Both the position numbers and the translations under genes were made by a program. A DNA stretch of 64,000 nt from Psychromonas ingrahamii 37 (lineage in GTDB: Bacteria; Pseudomonadota; Gammaproteobacteria; Enterobacterales; Psychromonadaceae): NCBI RefSeq assembly GCF_000015285.1, contig NC_008709.1, positions 310,001-374,000 of the forward strand. Direction: 5' to 3'. The notes beneath the pieces were generated by a model. The model made no database searches. It was given only the letters and a program-made list of their open reading frames with translations, and was not told where the DNA came from. Within the stretch, counting starts at the first letter, position 1; the number at the start of each line of letters is the position of its first letter. This document shows, in pieces, positions 8,701 to 18,061 of this stretch.

Positions 8701-11700
8701 CGTTTGACTGGTTTGAAGAGCGGCGTTGAATATTTCATCACGGTTTCTTCTGAAGATGCTAACGGCAATGGTCCAACTTTAGCCGGACCTGTATCTGTCA
8801 CGACCCTCCTCACAGACGATATTAACGCACCGATACTACTCGGTGCTCCGCTGCTACATGAGATAAATCAAAACCATATTGGTCTGTTTGTTCACACTGA
8901 TGAATCGGCCGTCGTGGAAGTGCTTTATGGTACCGATCAGAGCAACCTGAACCTGACTGCTGGTCGCGCAGCTCCGGGTACCAAGACCAAGGTTAATCTT
9001 CAGCACTTAGAAGCGGCAACCCGTTACTATTTCCAGCTAAGGCTGACCGATGAGGTAGGTAACACTGTACTATTGCCGGAGATACACAGTGTTATAACCG
9101 CTAATAATCAGAAAAATCGCACCTTGAGTTTTGCTATTCCTCCTACTGTGGATTATACCTCAAAGTCAATTATGGTGGTGAACTGGCGTACCCATCAGCA
9201 GACCGAAGGCACTCTTCGCTGTGTTGATGACAGCGGAAATACTTATTCAGTTTCAAGTCGGGTAATGGACAACGATAACGGAAGCCGCAACAAAGGGTTG
9301 CGTCATCAAGCCTCGCTGACAGGAATGACTGCCGGTGAATATTATAGTTGTTCGGTGGTCGCTTATACGGCGAAAGACGGCGCGATTGAAATGGCAGTTG
9401 AACAGCAGCAGCTTACGGCATCAACTCAAAATATTTCGATGGTGAGTAGTGGCACTGTATCCATGGCGAACAGTATTGATAATAGTGCGCCGATGTTTCT
9501 AATTGAGCCAACTGCGAGCTATCTTAACAACAACCTTGCCATCATCGGATGGGAAACCGATGAACTCGCGAATGCTTCAATTTTGTATTGGGCCCAGAAT
9601 AACGATCAACGATACTCTTCTGGACGTACAGACCATCTGGCATCACAGCAAATTGTGTTGAGTGGATTAAGCTCTGCCACTCACTATGAATATCAAGTAA
9701 CTTCTACTGATCTTGCGGGTAATCAATTAGTGTCTGCTGTTAAAACACTAACTACCAATAGCTCCGCAGATAACAATAATCCTAGCTTTACAGAAGTACC
9801 CCAAAGCAGTGATATACAGTTAACCTCTCTAAAATTAACCTTTTTGAGTGATGAATTGGCCACGGCTCAGATCAGATATGGCTTAGCGGCTGATCGCTTT
9901 GATAACCAAGCAGCGTCTGAACTGTTTACAACTAACCATGCTGTTGTGTTAACGGGTTTAGAGCAAGGAAGCCGTTATTATGTCGAAATAGTTATCAATG
10001 ATCCTGCGGGAAACTCATCAGTCACAGAGACGTTGCAGGTGACGACGACTGGTGTGCCTTCTGTCGACGAAACAGACACAGACAATGACGGTGTGTTAGA
10101 TGTAAATGATGCGTTTGCTGGAAATGCAGCAGCGAGTACCGATACTGATTCTGATGGACAACCGGATAACTTCAATGAAAACTGTACTGAGACTTGTGTT
10201 GCTAATTCAGGCTTAGAGTTAGACCTAGATGATGATAACGATGGTTATTCTGATGTTGATGAATTGGCTAATGAAACCGATAGTTTGTCAGCCGAGTCTT
10301 TACCAAGTGATAACGACGGTGATTTTGTTTCAGATCTAACAGACACCGATGACGACAATGACGGTGTGTTAGATGTAAATGATGCGTTTGCTGGAAATGC
10401 AGCAGCGAGTATCGATACTGATTCTGATGGACAACCGGATAGCTTCAATGAAAACTGTGCTGAGACTTGTGTCGCTGAATCAGGCTTGGTGCTTGATGTC
10501 GATGACGATAACGATGGTGCCCTTGATACTGAAGATGCTTTCCCGTTAGATGCAGCGGAGTCTGTTGATACTGATGGCGATTTAATTGGTAACAATACTG
10601 ATACTGATGATGATGGTGATTTAATTGAAGATACTAGCGACACCTGTCCATTAAATTCAGGGTTAAGTAGTGTTAATGATTCAACTGGTGATATACAGTT
10701 TTTTCAATACTGCCTTAGTAATGATGCAGTACCACAAATTCATTTTGAGCTTGAATTATCTGACAGTTTCTCTTCTTCACAATCATTTAAACTTCTGTAT
10801 TGGTTAAAAGATAACGAGCAACACTGGATTACCCTCACGAGAGATTCAACTACCGGTATTTTTATTGCCAATATTGAATTAAATCAATATACGGCTTCTG
10901 GATTGTATAACGTCAGGGCAATTAACCTTATTGATAATCAAGGTAATGAGGTTAATTTAAATGAGAACCAGTTAAACCTTCTTGGATTTACTACAAGTGT
11001 AAGTTTTGATAACCCCATTGCAGATACTATTAAACCTTCACCCAAAATTTTAACGTCATCTGGTTGGCTTATAAATGAAGAAGGGCAGCCTCAAGTTAAC
11101 TTCTCTTTGGTCGTTGAAGATAACTTAAGTGGTGTACAAGAGAGAATAGTATTAGAACTTAACTCACCCACTGGAGTCTCACTTCAAGAGTACGGTACAA
11201 AAGTTGATGTTGATACGTATCACTTCGATTTTGCTCTAAACAAATATGCAAACTCAGGTGAATATACAATTAACACCATACGTCTATACGACAATGCTGG
11301 AAATTCAAATAACTCTCAAAGCTGGATTTTAGAAAATACAGAGGCCTACGCCTTAACCAATCCTAATTCTGATTCGACACTTTCATCTCTAAGTTATATC
11401 AATATTGATGTTAAGTTTGATGAGCTGAGCGACCGTCCTATTTTAATGGCCAATGGATTAGTTACCGATGATGTTTCAGGGGTTCAAAGTGTATATTTGA
11501 GATTAACCCGTCCGAACAATGGAAATTTAGATAAATGGCAAGAATTAGAAGTCGATACAAATAAGCTGAATTTAACCTTTTCTAGTGAGATAGCTCTCCC
11601 ACAAATTTATGAAAATGGCGAGTATAAGATTGACTTTGTAAGGTTGATTGACTTTGCTGAAAATGAAAACTATTTATACAAAGAAAATATTGAGCAAGTT

Positions 11701-14700
11701 AATCAAAATTCAGTTACTTCAATCAATCTTTATTATCCTGATGATGATACTTCTAATTCTTATGACATAGATGGATCTACGGGTGACGACTTTGTTTTTG
11801 GCGCTAATCGCAGTGATGATTATTTAGTTGGTTTGTCAGGAAATGATTATATTTTCGCTGGTAATGGTGATGATCATGTTGTTGCTGGAGAGGGAAATGA
11901 TCTTGTGATTGGTGGTTCAGGGCAAGGAAATGATAATTATGAAGGTGATGCTGGAGTTGATACCTTAAAGTATACGTCTGCTGAACTACCAATTATTGTT
12001 GATTTTATAAGCGGCACAGCTTCAGGTGTGGATATTGATAACGACATATTTAGTGGTTTTGAGAAAATAATAGCAGGCCAAAATAATGATGTAATAATTA
12101 CTGATGCAAATCCTAATATTGTTTATGGATATGATGGCGACGATATTATTGTTACCAGTGAAGGGGCAGATGAGTTAACCGGAGGCAATGGTAAAGATGA
12201 ATTTATTTTCAATGATCTCTCCAAAACCAGATTATCTAGCTTTACAACAATAGTCGATTACCAAGTGGAGGATACACTTGTAATTAATGGCTACACCTCA
12301 ATGAGTACTCTTGCTTGGAGTAATAATTTAAATGATTCAATCATAGCCATTCCCAATGAAAGTCAGCTGTATTTTACTACAGATGGTAATGATGGTTATC
12401 TGATAACAGTATTAGATATTAATGCTAAAGAAAATTCGTCTGTTTTGAAATTATCCGGAGTTAATGATCTGAATAATCTATCTGTAGTGAATAAGTCTAG
12501 TAAAGACAACGATGGTGACGGTAGTTATAATTATTTCGATACCGATGATGACAACGACGGTATCGAAGATACGTTGGATGCATTCATCAATAATGTGACG
12601 GCCAGTATTGATACTGACTTAGATGGACAACCTGATAGCTTCCACTCAAACTGTGATGAGACTTGTGTTGCTGAATCTGGTTTAACACTTGATTTAGACG
12701 ATGATAATGATGGCTATTCTGATGTTGATGAATTGGCTAATGACACCAATAGGTTGTCAGCCGAGTCCTTACCAAGTGATAACGACGGTGACTTTGTTTC
12801 AGATCTAACAGACACCGATGATGATAATGACGGTGTGTTAGATGTAAATGATGCGTTTACTGGAAATGCAGCTGCGAGTATCGATACTGATTCTGATGGA
12901 CAACCGGATAACTTCAATGAAAACTGTACTGAGACTTGTGTTGCTAATTCAGACTTGGTGCTTGATGTCGATGACGATAACGATGGTGTGTTAGATGTCG
13001 TAGATAATTATCCTGTAGATAATTCAGAATCAATAGATACTGATGGGGACTTGATTGGTAACAACGCGGATACAGATGATGATGCGGATGGGATTATTGA
13101 TTTAAATGATAATGAGCCATTAAACGCTGCCGTGGGTGATGAGGAACTGCCAACATTCCCAACGCTTGACGACGTTACTGTTGAAGCAACAGGAGCTAAT
13201 ACAGTTATTAAATTAGCTGTGCCTGATGTTACCGATAATAATTTAAACTCAGCGATAGTTAGCTCTGATTATACTGATGCGCTCTCTTTAGGAGATCATG
13301 AAATTACGTGGACTGCAACCGACTTTGCAGGCAATAAGTCAACAGCGATTCAATTAGTGCACATTGTCGATACAACAGCACCAAGCTTTGGTGAAATGCA
13401 AATTCAAACTATTGATGCTCGTGGTTTACGCACTAATATCGCTAATGACATAACAATACTTGCACACGACCTTGTTGATGGTGATATCGAAGCTAAGGTA
13501 AATGGGGATGGTTTATACTCTTCAGGTGTACACATTGTCGCTGTTTCAGCTCAAGACGCTTCTGGAAATAAAAAGGAAACAGAAGTTGAAATTCATATTA
13601 ATCCACAAGCCGAATTGAGTAAGAATCGTAAAGTTGAACCAGGAGCTACAATTGATATTCCAGTGCATTTGACGGGTAATGCAGCTAATTACCCTGTAAC
13701 TATAAATTATGAGGTGACAGGTGTGAATTTGGTGGTAGAAACTGCACAAATAACTATTAATGAAGGAGTTAATGGTTTATTGCAAGTTACTATCCCAAGC
13801 GATGCCGTAAATGGTGAAATAGTGAAAATATCACTTAAATCAGCTGCTAATGCTATTTTAGGTGATGTATTTACAATGGTATTAGCGGTTGATGTGAAAA
13901 ATTATTCACCTAGATTACACATAAGCATTGAGCAAAATGATAAGCCTATCAGCATTGTAGATACTCAAGGGGGTAGGGTTACTATCACTGCCGTCATTGA
14001 TGATATGAATATTCTAGATACACATGATCTCACTTGGAATACTGGCGATGACTGGTTAGTTGATTTAAATGCTGACGCTATGGTGACTACGTTTGAATTA
14101 GCTCCTGAACGGCTAGCTGCTGATACCTATAGTTTATCTGTTAAAGTGAAGGAAAATAATACTACTGAACTATACGAAATTACTATCGATGTTGATTTAG
14201 TGGTAAATACTGCTTTGGATGCATTAAGTGCAGAATTCGACAATGACAATGATGGTATTTCTGATTTTGATGAAGGTTATGCTGATAGTGATCAAGATGG
14301 TATTTCTGATTATTTAGATACCGATGATAACCCTAGCCACCTTCCTATTGGTGAAGGTATGGCACCAATGCAAACAATTAATGGCTTAAGTTTAAGTTTA
14401 GGTGATGTTGTAAGTTCATCAAGAGGGGCTAATGCTCAAACGGCTTCTGTCGATATAAACGATATTGCAGTGAATGGTGGATATAAGGGCAGTGCAGTTG
14501 ATAACTATGTCGATAGTCAATTTACAAGACTATCAAACATTACCAATTTTAATTTATCAGGCCTATCTAACGTTGGAGATATAGTACCCGTTGTTATTCC
14601 CCTTGCAGAAGGGAGATATATTCCAGAAGCCGCTATATATCGTAAGTATAATGCTGTGAAGGGTTGGTTTGATTTTATTGTAGATGATGATAACGCGCTA

Positions 14701-15579
14701 CTTTCAGCGTTCAAAGACAGTGATGGTAATTGTCCTGCTCCTTTATCATCTGAATACGAAAAAGGACTGATTGCTGGAGATAATTGTATTCAATTACTGA
14801 TAAAAGATGGCAGTAATAATGATGCCGATGGACTTGTTAATGGTGTGATAAAAGATCCTGGCGTGTTGGCTATAAAAATAGTAAATCAGGCTCCTGTTAT
14901 CAATATAAATACTCGCATGGAAGTGAATGAAGAAAGTGATACGAGTATTGATGCATCAGGTACTACGGATGCGGAAAACGATACTTTGACATATCAATGG
15001 TCACAAGTGGATGGAACCTTAGTAACACTTACAGGAGAATATAGTGCGATTCTTTCTTTTACTACACCTTCGGTTAGTTCAGATGAATTGTTAACTTTTG
15101 AGTTAGAAGTGAATGATGGCCAAAGCAGTACAACAGAAAATATCGAAGTATTAGTTACTCAAGTAAATCAGATTCCTTCTGTTACTATTGGCTCGCATGA
15201 TGCGTCATTTAATGAAGGCACCTCTCTAACATTAAGCTCGCAAGGTTTAGATGCTGATGATAATAGCTTAAGTTATCTATGGGAGCAGATATCCGGTCCA
15301 TCAATAACTATTTCTGACGCAACATTAGCCAATGTTACTTTCACGACACCTCAAGTATCGAATGACCAAACAATAGAACTGAAAGTTACTGTATCTGACG
15401 GTATAGAAGCTGTTTCTACCATAACTTCCATTGAGGTTAAAAATGTTGTCGCAACAACGGCAGCTAAAGAAAGTAGCAGCGGTGCAGGTGCAGGTGCAGG
15501 TGGCGGCTCTATGGGGTGGTGGTTTATTTTACTTGGTTTTGCGGCTTTAGGAAAAAGATCTTTTAAACAAGCGGCCTGA
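5743..15579 (+). CDS. Giant mosaic surface protein with GlyGly-CTERM sorting tail
   Basis: 3,278 residues from ATG 5743 (AAGGA 9 nt upstream); this start gives a good signal peptide ending at AQA (residue 28), whereas an in-frame upstream start does not. Order of domains: a carboxypeptidase-regulatory-like domain (about 30-118); three nearly identical 208-residue repeats (from residues 120, 328 and 536); several fibronectin-III/purple-acid-phosphatase-like domains (about 744-1440) marked by EWTTDEP and ATDALGNGP; thrombospondin-3-type acidic calcium repeats (about 1444-1640 and 2255-2466); RTX-like GNDYIFAGNGDD repeats (about 2010-2166); a HYR-like domain; a choice-of-anchor-like region (about 2867-3050); and two Ig/PKD-like domains. 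The C-terminus is GGGSMGWWFILLGFAALGKR, a GlyGly-CTERM signal that is normally cut by rhombosortase after type II secretion. Likely a calcium-stabilised adhesin or matrix protein. Confidence 0.9.
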   Translation: MRKGIQIQKFLSVLCFFFVALLSTHAQASSTISGTVYGGPAVLEGASVGLLDENQEAIESITADITDSQGLYHFPMLADGTYYLTVTPPQSSGFPSSSAEQIVIAGNDVQHNVVLLGSAVKLSGYLKDSQGRVIDNTQITLHGQESSDQIGNPVYTDSTGYYEFSVAPGEYKLKPYLSPYGWYESGFGSHFPDYPVPDSARIYYLPQHIIVSADTVQDAILPLVWLSGKTVDANGVAVPGVQLKISHYFSDYSTTPSTYYSLDNRGTNTNSNAISDENGDYQFAVFANQAMDIIVTPPVERADLAVTTIFDVDITNDTSMDLAMVPSVKLSGYLKDSQGRVIDNTQITLHGQESSDQIGNPVYTDSTGYYEFSVAPGEYKLRPYLSPYGWYESGFGSHFPDYPVPDSARIYYLPQHIIVSADTVQDAILPWVWLSGKTVDANGVAVPGVQLKISHYFSDYSTTPSTYYSLDNRGTNTNSNAISDENGDYQFAVFANQAMDIIVTPPVERADLAVTTIFDVDITNDTSMDLAMVPSVKLSGYLKDSQGRVIDNTQITLHGQESSDQIGNPVYTDSTGYYEFSVAPGEYKLRPYLSPYGWYESGFGSHFPDYPVPDSARIYYLPQHIIVSADTVQDAILPLVWLSGKTVDANGVAVPGVQLKISHYFSDYSTTPSTYYSLDNRGTNTNSNAISDENGDYQFAIFAHQAIDIAINPPEGSGFAITPISGITLTGDTSMTIVLDFVDTEAPLILNGPMIRDVTSSSAVIEWTTDEPTNSVVSIGGQTINDTDFVTYHVVPLSGLSSNTPYTVTVKSTDAQGNGPATGSSSFTRLAQLDTQAPVIISGPLVEQLTHNSAVVKFETDEVANGVVRLYQSDVLVRELSSAAGTMHEVKINSLSANTQYSVRVEATDALGNGPTVSLQVELVTLSAPDLTAPVILSGPLLIDVTSHEATVLWTTDEPAISGVSYNDNTVYDVLSDEALVTEHRMRLTGLKSGVEYFITVSSEDANGNGPTLAGPVSVTTLLTDDINAPILLGAPLLHEINQNHIGLFVHTDESAVVEVLYGTDQSNLNLTAGRAAPGTKTKVNLQHLEAATRYYFQLRLTDEVGNTVLLPEIHSVITANNQKNRTLSFAIPPTVDYTSKSIMVVNWRTHQQTEGTLRCVDDSGNTYSVSSRVMDNDNGSRNKGLRHQASLTGMTAGEYYSCSVVAYTAKDGAIEMAVEQQQLTASTQNISMVSSGTVSMANSIDNSAPMFLIEPTASYLNNNLAIIGWETDELANASILYWAQNNDQRYSSGRTDHLASQQIVLSGLSSATHYEYQVTSTDLAGNQLVSAVKTLTTNSSADNNNPSFTEVPQSSDIQLTSLKLTFLSDELATAQIRYGLAADRFDNQAASELFTTNHAVVLTGLEQGSRYYVEIVINDPAGNSSVTETLQVTTTGVPSVDETDTDNDGVLDVNDAFAGNAAASTDTDSDGQPDNFNENCTETCVANSGLELDLDDDNDGYSDVDELANETDSLSAESLPSDNDGDFVSDLTDTDDDNDGVLDVNDAFAGNAAASIDTDSDGQPDSFNENCAETCVAESGLVLDVDDDNDGALDTEDAFPLDAAESVDTDGDLIGNNTDTDDDGDLIEDTSDTCPLNSGLSSVNDSTGDIQFFQYCLSNDAVPQIHFELELSDSFSSSQSFKLLYWLKDNEQHWITLTRDSTTGIFIANIELNQYTASGLYNVRAINLIDNQGNEVNLNENQLNLLGFTTSVSFDNPIADTIKPSPKILTSSGWLINEEGQPQVNFSLVVEDNLSGVQERIVLELNSPTGVSLQEYGTKVDVDTYHFDFALNKYANSGEYTINTIRLYDNAGNSNNSQSWILENTEAYALTNPNSDSTLSSLSYINIDVKFDELSDRPILMANGLVTDDVSGVQSVYLRLTRPNNGNLDKWQELEVDTNKLNLTFSSEIALPQIYENGEYKIDFVRLIDFAENENYLYKENIEQVNQNSVTSINLYYPDDDTSNSYDIDGSTGDDFVFGANRSDDYLVGLSGNDYIFAGNGDDHVVAGEGNDLVIGGSGQGNDNYEGDAGVDTLKYTSAELPIIVDFISGTASGVDIDNDIFSGFEKIIAGQNNDVIITDANPNIVYGYDGDDIIVTSEGADELTGGNGKDEFIFNDLSKTRLSSFTTIVDYQVEDTLVINGYTSMSTLAWSNNLNDSIIAIPNESQLYFTTDGNDGYLITVLDINAKENSSVLKLSGVNDLNNLSVVNKSSKDNDGDGSYNYFDTDDDNDGIEDTLDAFINNVTASIDTDLDGQPDSFHSNCDETCVAESGLTLDLDDDNDGYSDVDELANDTNRLSAESLPSDNDGDFVSDLTDTDDDNDGVLDVNDAFTGNAAASIDTDSDGQPDNFNENCTETCVANSDLVLDVDDDNDGVLDVVDNYPVDNSESIDTDGDLIGNNADTDDDADGIIDLNDNEPLNAAVGDEELPTFPTLDDVTVEATGANTVIKLAVPDVTDNNLNSAIVSSDYTDALSLGDHEITWTATDFAGNKSTAIQLVHIVDTTAPSFGEMQIQTIDARGLRTNIANDITILAHDLVDGDIEAKVNGDGLYSSGVHIVAVSAQDASGNKKETEVEIHINPQAELSKNRKVEPGATIDIPVHLTGNAANYPVTINYEVTGVNLVVETAQITINEGVNGLLQVTIPSDAVNGEIVKISLKSAANAILGDVFTMVLAVDVKNYSPRLHISIEQNDKPISIVDTQGGRVTITAVIDDMNILDTHDLTWNTGDDWLVDLNADAMVTTFELAPERLAADTYSLSVKVKENNTTELYEITIDVDLVVNTALDALSAEFDNDNDGISDFDEGYADSDQDGISDYLDTDDNPSHLPIGEGMAPMQTINGLSLSLGDVVSSSRGANAQTASVDINDIAVNGGYKGSAVDNYVDSQFTRLSNITNFNLSGLSNVGDIVPVVIPLAEGRYIPEAAIYRKYNAVKGWFDFIVDDDNALLSAFKDSDGNCPAPLSSEYEKGLIAGDNCIQLLIKDGSNNDADGLVNGVIKDPGVLAIKIVNQAPVININTRMEVNEESDTSIDASGTTDAENDTLTYQWSQVDGTLVTLTGEYSAILSFTTPSVSSDELLTFELEVNDGQSSTTENIEVLVTQVNQIPSVTIGSHDASFNEGTSLTLSSQGLDADDNSLSYLWEQISGPSITISDATLANVTFTTPQVSNDQTIELKVTVSDGIEAVSTITSIEVKNVVATTAAKESSSGAGAGAGGGSMGWWFILLGFAALGKRSFKQAA
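6100..7843 (+). repeat. Three tandem 624-bp coding repeats, nearly identical
   Basis: Units start at 6100, 6724 and 7348. Copies two and three differ at only a few positions over their shared length, and copy one differs slightly more. The third diverges after about 7843. Such DNA-level identity points to recent duplication or gene conversion, and predicts easy gain or loss of 208-residue units by recombination. Confidence 0.95.
10081..12950 (+). repeat. Dispersed coding repeat in the calcium-binding regions
   Basis: A block of about 90-120 bp encoding DNDGVLDVNDAF...DSDGQPD occurs at 10081, 10361 and 12826 with near-identical DNA. The third copy is separated from the first two by the RTX-like part. 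This suggests internal duplication of a larger thrombospondin-3 segment. Confidence 0.85.
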
Positions 15580-15593
15580 TTAACTACAGCTAA

Positions 15594-15629
15594 AGGAGAT
15601 ATATGATGAGTGGCATATCTCTTTTTTTG
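15594..15629 (+). terminator. Terminator of the giant gene
   Basis: GGAGATATATG and CATATCTC pair around a short loop and are followed by seven T residues, 15 bp after the stop codon. Confidence 0.75.
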
Positions 15630-16285
15630 TAATTTGATCGCTTAGTCATGATCCATGTCCCGAGACTCAATGCAGAGTCCCCCATGGTTTTGAATCAATT
15701 TGGATCATAATCGTAAAAGAAGTGGGTTTAATGGTGGGTGTTTGATTTTCATGTCTGGGCAGGCTGAGCAACCGAGGCATTATTCAATTCTAAGATTAGT
15801 TGGTTTGGCTATGACTGTGTGTGCGTTAGCACATAGTTGGAGCGGCTTTGTTTGTCGTAGTGCAGTATTTGTCGACAGGGTCACAATTATTATCAAAATA
15901 GGTAATAGTTGCGAAAGTAATTATTTAAAGTAATACCATAAGTAATACTGGGTTAAATAATAACCCGTGAATATAGCATAATGCTTTGTTTTTAATGAAG
16001 TTATATTTTTAGGTTCGAAGATGCCTATCGACCAATTTCCTGTTTTAAAACATTTTTTAACTTTCAAATCCCCAATAAAACCCCACTAAATACGGTCTTC
16101 TAGAGCCATTTAGCGTTCTATTATCCCGATTTTAAGTAACCCTTATGGAAACACTGTCCAAGTGTTATTCAAACGATGTTACTGCAGTGATAAAAACCTT
16201 CCCCTTGACTGATACCCAGATAAAAAAATACCAATCCAAAACCAAATAATATAATCTTGTCGATACTTTTAAGCTAAATGGTGTC
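15630..16285. other. Gene-free interval
   Basis: A 77-codon frame (15700-15933, TTG start) has no ribosome-binding site or family motif and is probably spurious. Nothing else is recognisable before the dispersed repeat that begins at 16286. Confidence 0.4.
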
Positions 16286-16455
16286 AATGCCAACATGTAG
16301 TTTCGTTTTAAAGCCCTCGTTTTAGCTATGTGCACAAACACACACACTAAGCTTGAATGTAAAAAGTAGGAACTTACTATACGATTATCAGGTCTGCGTT
16401 TTTAGGCAAAAGACAATACCCTAATGGTTAAAAAGCAAAAAGAAGCCCCTGAGCT
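16286..16455. repeat. Dispersed repeat, copy A (about 170 bp)
   Basis: Shares with copy B (17292-17466) the ordered blocks AATGCCAACATxTAG, TTCGTTTTAAAGCCC, GTTTTAGCTAT, TAGGAACTTACTAT, GATTATCAGGTC and GCGTTTTTAGG, then AAAGACAA and TGGTTAAA. No coding frame is conserved. Confidence 0.85.
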
Positions 16456-16559
16456 ATCCAATTTTTTTGATTGACAATAATGAAGTTATATTCGAATATT
16501 AACTGAATATTTTTAGATTATATCGATCATAATCTTCAACCAACAGTGGATCAAAACAC

Positions 16560-17123
16560 ATGCTAGTGCGTTATTTATTATTATTTTTTATCATATCATC
16601 GGGTAGTGTGCAGAGCGTCTTCGCCGCCACAAATGTCGATCCCATTATGGATAAGCTGAGGGAAATCGATGCCAACGTATTATTTATACGCCATGCTATT
16701 GCTCCAGGTTTTGGTGATCCTGATAATTTTGTTATTAACCAGTGCAATACACAGCGAAATCTGGATGCTGCTGGCCGAAGTCAAGCTATCGCATTAGGGC
16801 AGAAATTAAAGCAGTCGAATATAGTGGTTGATAAAGTTTATTCAAGCTATTGGTGTCGTTGCCTCGAAACCGCCAAACTTTTACAACTTGGCGTAGTTGT
16901 AAAATTTGCTGGACTTAACTCATTTTTTGAAGAGCATGCTGATCGTAATCAAACACTCAAGTTGCTCCAAGAAAAGCTTTCAGAACTCGACCAAAATAGT
17001 CTTACACTGATGGTTACACATCAAGTGGTGATCCAGGCGGTGTCTGGGATTGGGGTTTCGTCTGGAGGAGGGGTTGCCTATAACACTCGAACGCGCAAGG
17101 CAGTTAGAGTTGCGATCGAATGA
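16560..17123 (+). CDS. Secreted histidine phosphatase-family protein
   Basis: 187 residues. A signal peptide (LLLFFIISSGSVQSVFAA) sends it to the periplasm. The phosphoglycerate-mutase-like core has the phosphohistidine motif VLFIRHAIAPG (LFIRHA, the RHG-type motif with Ala in place of Gly), LDAAGRSQAIALGQKL, SSYWCRCLETAKLL and the second catalytic histidine in MVTHQVVIQAVSG. Shortened loops are typical of the small SixA-like or periplasmic branch. The substrate cannot be told from sequence. It is flanked on both sides by copies of a dispersed repeat and reads opposite to the next genes, so it may be a mobile cargo gene. Confidence 0.85.
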   Translation: MLVRYLLLFFIISSGSVQSVFAATNVDPIMDKLREIDANVLFIRHAIAPGFGDPDNFVINQCNTQRNLDAAGRSQAIALGQKLKQSNIVVDKVYSSYWCRCLETAKLLQLGVVVKFAGLNSFFEEHADRNQTLKLLQEKLSELDQNSLTLMVTHQVVIQAVSGIGVSSGGGVAYNTRTRKAVRVAIE

Positions 17124-17291
17124 TGCTCTACATGCGTTAAAAATATTCTCAGTGTGGAATAATCAATAGAGTAATGAAGATGACAGTCTGCTGTCATATA
17201 TCCCATGTCTCAGTAGGTTATCAATAACCTGCGCCATGATGTTATCCGTTTCATCTTTAATTGAAAAAATGCTGTTGTTTGAATGTAAGTT

Positions 17292-17466
17292 AATGCCAAC
17301 ATATAGTTTCGTTTTAAAGCCCGCGTTTTAGCTATACGTATAACATACACGCTTGAGCGTGAAACATAGGAACTTACTATCTGATTATCAGGTCTTGCGT
17401 TTTTAGGTAAAAGACAAGACCTGAATGGTTAAAGGCAAAAAAAGAGCTGAACCCTGTGAGCTTTCT
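17292..17466. repeat. Dispersed repeat, copy B (about 175 bp)
   Basis: Most complete copy besides A. Contains an inner hairpin GGTCTTG...CAAGACC at about 17389-17419. On the minus strand it begins directly after the stop codon of the 17467-17748 gene. Confidence 0.85.
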
Positions 17467-17748
17467 TTATTCATCTAAGATAGTGATATCTATTTCTAAT
17501 AGCTTAGCCAACCTGTTAGCTTCAGTCTTCGACAATTTTATGGATGCCATGTAGCCTAAACTTCCTAAAATTAATTTATAAAAATCTCCACCATATTCAA
17601 TAGAAACATCTCCTATTTTAAATGCAATCTCAATGCGTCCTGTACGAACGTTTATGAGGTCTTTACCGATCTCTGAACCCGTTGCATCGGTAAGCATCAC
17701 GATTAGGTTCTCTACTTTAAACTGCGCGTCATCCCATAACTTATCCAT
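17467..17748 (-). CDS. Small protein of unknown function
   Basis: 93 residues behind an AGGAGAT ribosome-binding site 9 nt before the ATG, so it is likely a real gene. It is soluble, mixed alpha/beta and acidic (MDKLWDDAQFKVENLIVML at the start, AKLLEIDITILDE at the end). I recognise no family. It lies between copies B and C of the dispersed repeat and on the same strand as the next two small genes, like a cassette. Confidence 0.65.
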   Translation of the reverse strand: MDKLWDDAQFKVENLIVMLTDATGSEIGKDLINVRTGRIEIAFKIGDVSIEYGGDFYKLILGSLGYMASIKLSKTEANRLAKLLEIDITILDE

Positions 17749-18000
17749 TGTTCTTTATCTCCTGTATTAATTAACTGTAAATTTATCATTCATGGCGTGA
17801 TTATTTCACTCCGAATAACTACTTACTCCAAATAATATATTAGCATACGGGCAATAACATACAGATATGTGCCTTTGCTACCACTTTTATAGTAAGTCAC
17901 CAAGCTGTTCTAATGGCTTTAAACTATACGTGGCGTTCATAATTATCCATTTTTTATCTAATCTAAAATGGATAAGTAGCCGCAGCAGTTTTCACGATCC

Positions 18001-18061
18001 TAGGCTTGAATATGAATCGTAGGAACTTGCTATATGATTATCAGGTCTTGCGTTTTTTGTC
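18001..18061. repeat. Dispersed repeat, copy C (partial, about 60 bp)
   Basis: Shares GTAGGAACTTxCTAT, GATTATCAGGTCTTGCGTTTTT and the preceding GCTTGAAT block with copies A and B. It abuts the stop codon of the 18062-18451 gene. Confidence 0.8.

Noticed and set aside
15700..15933. 77-codon frame starting with TTG after the giant gene
   Set aside because: No ribosome-binding site and no recognisable family; probably chance.
16286..17466. Composite transposon made of repeat copies A and B around the histidine phosphatase
   Set aside because: The copies carry no transposase and no clear terminal inverted repeats, so only a repeat-bounded gene can be claimed.
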